Source: Ruminococcaceae bacterium UBA5396
GTDB lineage: Bacteria; Bacillota; Clostridia; Oscillospirales; Acutalibacteraceae
Direction: 5' to 3'
DNA: 20,045 nt
NCBI GenBank assembly: GCA_002410715.1
Contig: DHOG01000072.1
Span: forward strand, 1-20,045
This document shows, in pieces, positions 16,112 through 20,045 of the stretch (position 1 is its first letter; each line of letters starts with the position of its first letter). The notes under the pieces are model-generated. The model worked only from the letters and a program-made list of their open reading frames with translations, ran no database searches and was not told the origin of the DNA. A program made the translations under genes and the position numbers.

Positions 16112-16593
16112 TACGGGTCTACAAAACGTGTTTTATTTATGAATGAGCATATACTCACCGTTATTTATTCACAATGCAGAGTCAGAGTCTATATAGCAAG
16201 AACTTACTTTTACTACTCTTATTGACCGTTTCACAAGTGTTGTGTATGAATACACATGGTTATGAAGTAACCAACTTATAAAATTTGAGTTTCACTCAAT
16301 CAATAAATGCAGCTTAAGCTGCAATCGGCAGTTGACCCGGCTGTCCGTATGGCCTCAATTCCTTGCACAGGAATGGTCGTATTTCTTGCTTAAAGCTGCT
16401 CTAATTACATGTTAAAACAGCTCCGTTACACTATGCAACACAAACATTTGCCCTTCACATAACGTAACCAACACTCACTCTGATAGCAACTAAAGATAAG
16501 AGAGCATTGAAAAATGATGCTATTCGAGCTTTTTCTCACCATTAGCGATTTCAAGCAAAAACAAGCATAAAACTATGCTTCCTCTGGAGTATC
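16061..16593 (-). ncRNA. Candidate structured leader RNA or small RNA upstream of speD (unidentified)
   Basis: This is the main part of a 714-base stretch (15986-16699) with no gene. Transcription from the promoter at 16600-16628 would begin near 16593 and reach the terminator at 16061-16111. On the minus strand the core shows these pairings: GCAGCTTTAAGC (16399-16388) with GCTTAAGCTGC (16319-16309) as a closing helix; inside it ATTCCT/AGGAAT on a 5-base loop (16350-16366 region), CGG-A-CAG with CTGCCG, and GACC with GGTC as an alternative. Before the core, GTTAC/GTAAC plus TTATG/CATAG form another helix. After it come TTGAGT-gaa-ACTCAA (16299-16285) and TGTGTA-ttca-TACACA. The core is GC-rich in an AT-rich surround. 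I cannot match it to 6S RNA, a SAM riboswitch or any guanidine riboswitch. No credible reading frame with a ribosome site was found. Whether it is a cis-acting leader or a separate RNA is open. Confidence 0.45.
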
Positions 16594-16599
16594 ATTAGG

Positions 16600-16628
16600 A
16601 GTATACTCTTGAAAAACGATATTGTCAA
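16600..16628 (-). promoter_or_regulatory. Strong sigma-A promoter of the speD leader, overlapped by a palindrome
   Basis: On the minus strand a perfect TTGACA (16623-16628) is followed by a 17-base spacer and TATACT (16600-16605). The expected start is near 16593. The perfect 10-bp palindrome GAGTATACTC (16599-16608) covers the -10 box, and a second copy of its half, GAGTATC, lies at 16587-16593 across the start point. This looks like an operator for a repressor. A weak hairpin (16563-16569 with 16574-16580) with GTTTTT on its 3' side follows the start closely. Confidence 0.7.
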
Positions 16629-16699
16629 TATTTTTGTTGAAATTTAGGTGTGATTTAGATACGGATTATCGCTTTCCTCTTTGCAAAGCCTTGATGAAA

Positions 16700-17365
16700 T
16701 TAATGTAGATAATCCTTTTTAAGCCAGCAAATTTTCTTGCCGCCAAAGTCAATGATGCCTTCTTGTTTCATATTGGAAAGCTCCCGACTCATAGCGCTAC
16801 GATCAACGCATAAATAAGCTGCCAGTTCGGTACGGTTAAATGGGATAGTAAATTCAAAAGAATCATGCTGTGTTATCTGATCATTAAAATACGCAGTAAT
16901 CCGTCCCCGTATTGTCTTATGAGTCATATACGACATTTTTTGATTTAGGGCAGCGTTTTTATTCGCAATTATTTTCAGCAGATTTGATATGAACTGCATG
17001 TGAAATGAACAGGCGTTTTCACAGGTGTGAATTATGCTGTTTATATTTATCATTAAAACAACGGAATTTTCAACTGCTATTACAGACACCGGTATTACTT
17101 TTAGGCCCATACAGGCAAAAACTTCACCGAATATTTCTCCTTCAGTCAAGGATTTAATCAGTGTGGAATCTCCCCAAGCATTTTCTCTTACAACCTGTGC
17201 CCTACCACTCAGTAATATACTTACAGCCGGAGCGGACTGACCCGCCAGGAATATAAAGTCTCCTTTTTTATAATTGCGGCTCCTGCTTCCCATGCATTTT
17301 AGTAGACGACCAACGTCAACTTTATTGATTCCGGAAAATAGCTCAATAGAATTATCTACAATCAT
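16700..17365 (-). CDS. Crp/Fnr-family transcriptional regulator (HcpR-like)
   Basis: 221 residues. An N-terminal cyclic-nucleotide-binding-type beta barrel (about 10-125: KKGDFIFLAGQSAPAVSILLSG, quoted as GDFIFLAGQ and ILLSGRAQVV, then LTEGEIFGEV) is joined by a long helix to a winged helix-turn-helix (about 150-218). The latter contains FNRTELAAYLCVDRSAMSREL, quoted in part as NRTELAAYL and DRSAMSRELSNM. It lacks the N-terminal cysteine cluster of E. coli FNR. In Clostridia, regulators of this sort (HcpR) sit beside hybrid-cluster-protein or ferredoxin-like genes and answer to nitrosative stress. The divergent ferredoxin gene and the shared operator at 17395-17410 fit that. The ligand is not known from sequence. 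A plausible -10 box (TATAAT, minus strand of 17389-17394) touches the operator, which suggests autorepression. Confidence 0.87.
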   Translation of the reverse strand: MIVDNSIELFSGINKVDVGRLLKCMGSRSRNYKKGDFIFLAGQSAPAVSILLSGRAQVVRENAWGDSTLIKSLTEGEIFGEVFACMGLKVIPVSVIAVENSVVLMININSIIHTCENACSFHMQFISNLLKIIANKNAALNQKMSYMTHKTIRGRITAYFNDQITQHDSFEFTIPFNRTELAAYLCVDRSAMSRELSNMKQEGIIDFGGKKICWLKKDYLH

Positions 17366-17394
17366 AATATCACCATAATTAAAAATTGATTATA

Positions 17395-17437
17395 TGTTGC
17401 TAATGCAACAGACGGTATGCTATGAGTATATTATACT
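17395..17437 (+). promoter_or_regulatory. Crp/Fnr operator and class II activated promoter of the ferredoxin gene
   Basis: A perfect palindrome TGTTGC-taat-GCAACA (17395-17410) has the size and spacing of a Crp/Fnr-family site. A TATACT -10 box (17432-17437) has no matching -35 box. A start at 17444 would put the palindrome centre at exactly -41.5, the classic position for class II activation. On the other strand the palindrome touches the TATAAT (17389-17394) of the regulator's own gene. The likely binder is the adjacent Crp/Fnr protein; this is inferred from position. Confidence 0.65.
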
Positions 17438-17468
17438 GTGTATATAAAATCAATAAAAATGATAAAGC

Positions 17469-17509
17469 CTCCCGGAAAACCAGGGAGACCCTCCCGGAAA
17501 CCGGGAGGG
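17469..17509 (+). repeat. Tandem near-identical hairpins in the ferredoxin gene leader
   Basis: Two hairpins of the same plan follow each other: CTCCCGG-aaaa-CC-a-GGGAG (17469-17487, one bulged A) and CCCTCCCGG-aaa-CCGGGAGGG (17489-17509, 9 perfect pairs on a triloop). The second ends just before the AAAGGA ribosome site (17512-17517) of the gene at 17527, so it could affect translation or mRNA stability. It looks like a duplicated hairpin. I do not recognise it as a known riboswitch. Confidence 0.6.
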
Positions 17510-17526
17510 AGAAAGGACAGATTATA

Positions 17527-18255
17527 ATGATTCGTCAGATTATTAAAATTAATCCCGATAAGTGTAACGGATGCGGACTGTGTGTGAACGCATGCCACGA
17601 AGGCGCAATAGCCTTGGTGGAAGGAAAAGCGAAACTGATCCGTGATGACTATTGTGACGGACTGGGGAATTGTCTGCCGGTTTGCCCTACAGACGCAATT
17701 TCCTTTGAAGAAAGGGAAGCGGCGGATTTTGACGAAGAAGCCGTTAAAGCTCATCAGGCTGAAATGAAAAAACGGGCAGAATCAAGCTGCTCCGGCGGTG
17801 GATGTCCCGGAACACGCTCTAAGACGATTAATCATGTAAAATCCGCTCAGGAGCCGCAAATAAGCACAATTGTTTCAACTCCCGAGAGTCAGCTTCGACA
17901 GTGGCCTGTACAGATCAAGCTTGTTCCTGTTAATGCGCCGTACTTTAACAATGCAAACCTACTGATTGCCGCAGATTGTACCGCATATGCATACGGAGAT
18001 TTTCATAACAGATTTATAAAGAATCATGTCACCATGATTGGCTGTCCCAAGCTTGACAGCGGCGAATATTCTGAAAAGTTGACGGAAATACTAAAAAATA
18101 ATAATATACGCAGTGTTACGGTAATCCGAATGGAGGTTCCCTGCTGCGGAGGGATCGAGTATTCGGTTCGTGAAGCGCTCAGAAACTGTGGAAAAATGAT
18201 TCCTTGGCATGTGGTTATTATTTCAACCGACGGCGAAATCCTTGAAGAAATTTAA
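17527..18255 (+). CDS. 4Fe-4S ferredoxin-domain protein (FrdX-like)
   Basis: 242 residues. The ATG at 17527 has AAAGGA nine bases upstream; a longer frame from 17422 would read through the leader hairpins and is rejected. The N-terminal ferredoxin domain has a full first motif CNGCGLCVNAC (Cys13, 16, 19, 23). A second motif CDGLGNCLPVCP (Cys43, 49, 53) has Leu46 where a classic CxxC would have a cysteine. A Cys/Gly-rich linker SSCSGGGCPG follows, then a ~130-residue C-terminal domain with LLIAADCTAYAYGDFH, GCPKLDSGEYSEKL and EVPCCGG, conserved in this clostridial family but of unknown function. Probably an anaerobic redox protein of the cytoplasm. The divergent Crp/Fnr gene and the operator at -41.5 suggest activation under nitrosative or redox stress. 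No hcp gene is in the window. Confidence 0.88.
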   Translation: MIRQIIKINPDKCNGCGLCVNACHEGAIALVEGKAKLIRDDYCDGLGNCLPVCPTDAISFEEREAADFDEEAVKAHQAEMKKRAESSCSGGGCPGTRSKTINHVKSAQEPQISTIVSTPESQLRQWPVQIKLVPVNAPYFNNANLLIAADCTAYAYGDFHNRFIKNHVTMIGCPKLDSGEYSEKLTEILKNNNIRSVTVIRMEVPCCGGIEYSVREALRNCGKMIPWHVVIISTDGEILEEI

Positions 18256-18282
18256 GTATAATCTACTACACGCTTCATTGTA

Positions 18283-18311
18283 TTGACACAAAATTAAAAT
18301 TGACTTATTAT
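18283..18311 (+). promoter_or_regulatory. Sigma-A-type promoter of the Rrf2 regulator
   Basis: TTGACA (18283-18288), a 17-base spacer and TATTAT (18306-18311). A second TTGACT/TATAGC pair (18300-18305, 18322-18327; 16-base spacer) lies just downstream. The interrupted dyad ACTTA-N5-TAAGT (about 18303-18317) overlaps the -10 box and could be an operator, perhaps for Rrf2 itself. The leader then has a CCGCC/GGCGG hairpin (about 18350-18367). Confidence 0.55.
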
Positions 18312-18394
18312 TTAAGTGACATATAGCAAAATCGTTAGAGTAGGAGTATCCGCCATGTTGGAGGCGGTATTATTGGAAGGGCATGAATTGCAAT

Positions 18395-18841
18395 ATGAGA
18401 ATTTCAGCCAGGGGGCGTTACGCTCTTGCTGCAATGATTGATTTGGCGAAGAACTATGCAGACGGTAATTTTATTACCGTTACCAGTATTGCCTACCGTC
18501 TCGGCATATCAAAAATATATCTTGAGCAGGTATTTTCAATGCTGAAAAAGGGCGGTGTCGTAATTTCTGTAAAGGGCTCCCAAGGGGGATATCAGCTTGC
18601 AAGTACACCACATCAGATAACAGCATACGATGTTTTGTATCCAGTTGAAACCTCAATATTTGATATAACAGATGATACTGTCAAAAATGAAGCGCCCGAA
18701 ATCGAAGTTGCCATGCGCAATCTTGTCTTTGACGATCTTGACAAAGCAGTTGAAGCCTCGCTAAAACGGGTTACCCTTTATAATCTAATAAATGAAGCGG
18801 AAAAACAAAGAACAGATATGGGATACATGTACTTTATATAG
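18395..18841 (+). CDS. Rrf2-family transcriptional regulator
   Basis: 148 residues from the ATG at 18395, which gives the standard family N-terminus MRISARGRYALAAMIDLA. An ATG at 18383 would add MNCN, and neither start has an ideally spaced ribosome site (GGAAGG at 18375-18380). A winged helix-turn-helix (about 22-70) contains VTSIAYRLGISKIYLEQV and KGSQGGYQLA. The family includes IscR, CymR and NsrR. The three cysteines that hold the Fe-S cluster in IscR/NsrR are absent, and no cysteine occurs in the chosen protein, so it is not an Fe-S sensor and may respond to a small molecule or partner protein, as CymR does. No isc or cys genes adjoin it; its target is unknown. Confidence 0.87.
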   Translation: MRISARGRYALAAMIDLAKNYADGNFITVTSIAYRLGISKIYLEQVFSMLKKGGVVISVKGSQGGYQLASTPHQITAYDVLYPVETSIFDITDDTVKNEAPEIEVAMRNLVFDDLDKAVEASLKRVTLYNLINEAEKQRTDMGYMYFI

Positions 18842-18886
18842 AAAAGCAGAGAGGTTCAGCTTTCAATACTGAGCCCCTCTGCTTTT
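18842..18886. terminator. Bidirectional intrinsic terminator
   Basis: A stem of 10 bp (AAAAGCAGAG with CTCTGCTTTT), one mismatch and 7 more pairs (GGTTCAG with CTGAGCC, one G-U) closes a 9-base loop. It lies between the convergent Rrf2 and kinase genes, and its A/T flanks give a short U-tract in both directions. Confidence 0.8.
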
Positions 18887-19733
18887 ACATTAATTTTAAA
18901 TGTCTGATTAAATTAGGAATACTATTTTCAAAATTAACACCGTAACGTAAATCTGTATCGGCTTGTCTGGTTCTGTTAATGCTTTCTGCGGTAAACTCCA
19001 CCGCAATCCGCGCACAGTCGGGTAAATCAAAGCCGTTCAGCATAGCCGAAAGAAAAGCACTGGCAAACACATCGCCTGTTCCGTGATAATAACCATCCAC
19101 ACGATTAGCAAAAGCATAGCTTATTTGATCCGATTTTTTGTCATAAACCGCAGCTCCAAGCTGATTTACGCCAAAGCTGACGCCTGTAATGACAACCTGA
19201 CCCGGCCCCAAATCGCTTAGACTTCGAAGAATATTCTCAATATACTCTTTGGTATAAGGTCCTGGATTATACGGAGCATCAAGCAGTAAGGCAGCCTCTG
19301 TCAGATTCGGAGTAATGATATCCGCTTTTCGACAGAGCTTTCTCATTCCCTCCGGAAAATCGGCGGAAAAGCTGGAATACAGCTTCCCATTATCGGCCAT
19401 AACAGGATCAACGAATATAATATTATCCTTTTTTCCAAAATCGTCAAAAAACTGAGACACGATTTCAAGCTGCTCATAAGATCCAAGATACCCTGTGTAC
19501 AGTGCATCAAAATCAATGGCAAGTGATTTCCAGTGACGAGAAATCGGTAGAATATCCTGCGTAAGATCTCGAAATGTATATTCTGTAAAGCCACCTGTAT
19601 GTGTTGAAAGAACAGCTGTCGGTATCACACTTGTCTCAATACCAGCTGCTGACAATATCGGAAGGGCTACAGTTAAAGAACATTTCCCAAAGCATGAAAT
19701 ATCGTGAACTGCGGCAACACGCTTTTGTCTCAT
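18885..19733 (-). CDS. Pyridoxal/pyridoxamine kinase (PfkB/ribokinase superfamily)
   Basis: 282 residues, normal for PdxK/PdxY proteins. The start ATG at 19733 follows AAGGA. Family blocks: VAAVHDISCFGKCSLTVALP at the N-terminus, VIPTAVLSTHTGGF, YTGYLGS, FVDPVMADNGKLY, ITPNLTEAALLL, VVITGV and the catalytic HGTGDVFASA loop with its anion hole. It phosphorylates pyridoxamine or pyridoxal with ATP to make the PLP cofactor from salvaged vitamin B6. The polyamine operon's arginine decarboxylase and carboxyspermidine decarboxylase both need PLP, but the genes are not linked closely enough to infer co-regulation. It is a single gene ending at a bidirectional terminator. Confidence 0.93.
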   Translation of the reverse strand: MRQKRVAAVHDISCFGKCSLTVALPILSAAGIETSVIPTAVLSTHTGGFTEYTFRDLTQDILPISRHWKSLAIDFDALYTGYLGSYEQLEIVSQFFDDFGKKDNIIFVDPVMADNGKLYSSFSADFPEGMRKLCRKADIITPNLTEAALLLDAPYNPGPYTKEYIENILRSLSDLGPGQVVITGVSFGVNQLGAAVYDKKSDQISYAFANRVDGYYHGTGDVFASAFLSAMLNGFDLPDCARIAVEFTAESINRTRQADTDLRYGVNFENSIPNLIRHLKLM

Positions 19734-19848
19734 CCTAGTTGATTCCTTTCTTTTTGTGCCGATAAAAAAACTTATAGATTAATAGCAATAAAAAGATTCA
19801 TACATTAATTTACACAATTTTACACCAATCGAGAACGGAATTCAATAT

Positions 19849-19889
19849 AAAAAAGCTGCGGAATGAAACCAATTCATCCTGCAGCTTTT
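19849..19889 (-). terminator. Intrinsic terminator of the tRNA-Val gene
   Basis: On the minus strand a long stem (AAAAGCTGC with GCAGCTTTT, one mismatch, then GGATGAA with TTCATTC including one G-U) is followed by a run of six T (19854-19849). It begins at the encoded CCA end of the tRNA. Confidence 0.85.
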
Positions 19890-19964
19890 GGTGGACGTTA
19901 ACGGACTTGAACCGCTGACCCTTCGCACGTCAAGCGAATGCTCTACCAGCTGAGCTAAACGTCC
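19889..19964 (-). tRNA. tRNA-Val (anticodon GAC)
   Basis: On the minus strand the full cloverleaf is present: acceptor GGACGTT with AACGTCC, D-arm with AGCTGGTAGA, anticodon stem TTCGC/GCGAA around loop TTGACGT (anticodon GAC), and T-arm AGCGG-TTCAAGT-CCGTT (one wobble or mismatch in the stem). The 3' CCA is encoded (19891-19889), giving 76 bases. GAC reads valine codons GUC and GUU. Confidence 0.96.
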
Positions 19965-19998
19965 ATATATATTTTGCATCCGCAATGGAATGAAAGCA

Positions 19999-20027
19999 AT
20001 TATATATAAAAAACGGCAAAATGTCAA
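19999..20027 (-). promoter_or_regulatory. Consensus promoter of the tRNA-Val gene
   Basis: On the minus strand a perfect TTGACA (20022-20027) is followed by a 17-base spacer and a perfect TATAAT (19999-20004), 34 bases before the mature tRNA. This is as strong a promoter as the vegetative consensus allows, as expected for a stable RNA gene. Confidence 0.85.
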
Positions 20028-20045
20028 GGACAAAAAGATAAATTT

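Noticed and set aside
15970..16158. 62-codon minus-strand frame overlapping the speD start, possible upstream leader peptide
   Set aside because: It begins with a GTG lacking a ribosome site, crosses the T-rich terminator region and has no protein-like composition. A regulatory leader peptide like that of eukaryotic AdoMet decarboxylase would be pure speculation.
16309..16399. Known riboswitch or stable RNA (6S, SAM, guanidine, T-box) in the speD leader
   Set aside because: I looked for the hallmark motifs (for example the T-box AGGGTGGNACCGCG, SAM-I core and guanidine ACGR loops) and did not find them, so no family name is given.
16464..16472. Direct repeat GTAACCAAC at 16464-16472 and 16267-16275 as target-site duplication of a mobile element
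   Set aside because: A 9-base repeat 190 bases apart, with no terminal inverted repeats or transposase between, is weak evidence. It more likely belongs to RNA structure or chance.
17422..17526. N-terminal extension of the ferredoxin-like protein from 17422
   Set aside because: It would be translated through the promoter and the tandem hairpins. The ATG at 17527 has a good ribosome site and gives the usual ferredoxin start.

Overview
The window looks like the chromosome of an anaerobic, low-to-moderate G+C Gram-positive bacterium of the class Clostridia, possibly near the Ruminococcaceae/Oscillospiraceae. This is inferred from gene content (FtsEX with an M23 partner, an ECF sigma factor paired with an RsgI-like anti-sigma factor, an HcpR-like Crp/Fnr regulator beside a ferredoxin), strong Shine-Dalgarno sites and Firmicutes-type promoters. 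No insertion sequence, phage gene or CRISPR array was seen.

Layout. 1-4194 (minus) is a cell-envelope operon: ftsE, ftsX, a secreted coiled-coil M23 endopeptidase and an S41/PDZ protein cut by the window edge. The S41 protein has lost both catalytic residues. 4468-5553 (minus) is a lone PucR-type regulator. 5875-7477 (plus) is an ECF sigma factor and its membrane anti-sigma factor. 7559-9286 (minus) is a CoA-disulfide reductase/rhodanese fusion.

9444-15985 (minus) is a six-gene polyamine operon: speD, speA, speE, speB, carboxy(nor)spermidine dehydrogenase and decarboxylase. It would make agmatine and then putrescine from arginine, and it encodes both the decarboxy-SAM route and the aspartate-semialdehyde route for adding an aminopropyl group. 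Upstream of speD lies a long non-coding stretch with its own strong promoter (16600-16628), a roughly 480-nt structured region and an intrinsic terminator (16061-16111) just before the gene. It is either a long attenuated leader or a separate small RNA, and it is the best candidate here for something undescribed.

16700-17365 (minus) is a Crp/Fnr regulator divergent from a 4Fe-4S protein (17527-18255, plus). A perfect TGTTGC-N4-GCAACA palindrome lies between them, centred at -41.5 of the ferredoxin promoter. An Rrf2 regulator (plus), a pyridoxal/pyridoxamine kinase (minus) and a tRNA-Val(GAC) (minus) with a near-ideal promoter and terminator complete the window.

Limits: all identifications come from reading motifs by eye. 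No database or folding program was run. Start codons were re-chosen where ribosome binding sites or family length argued for it.
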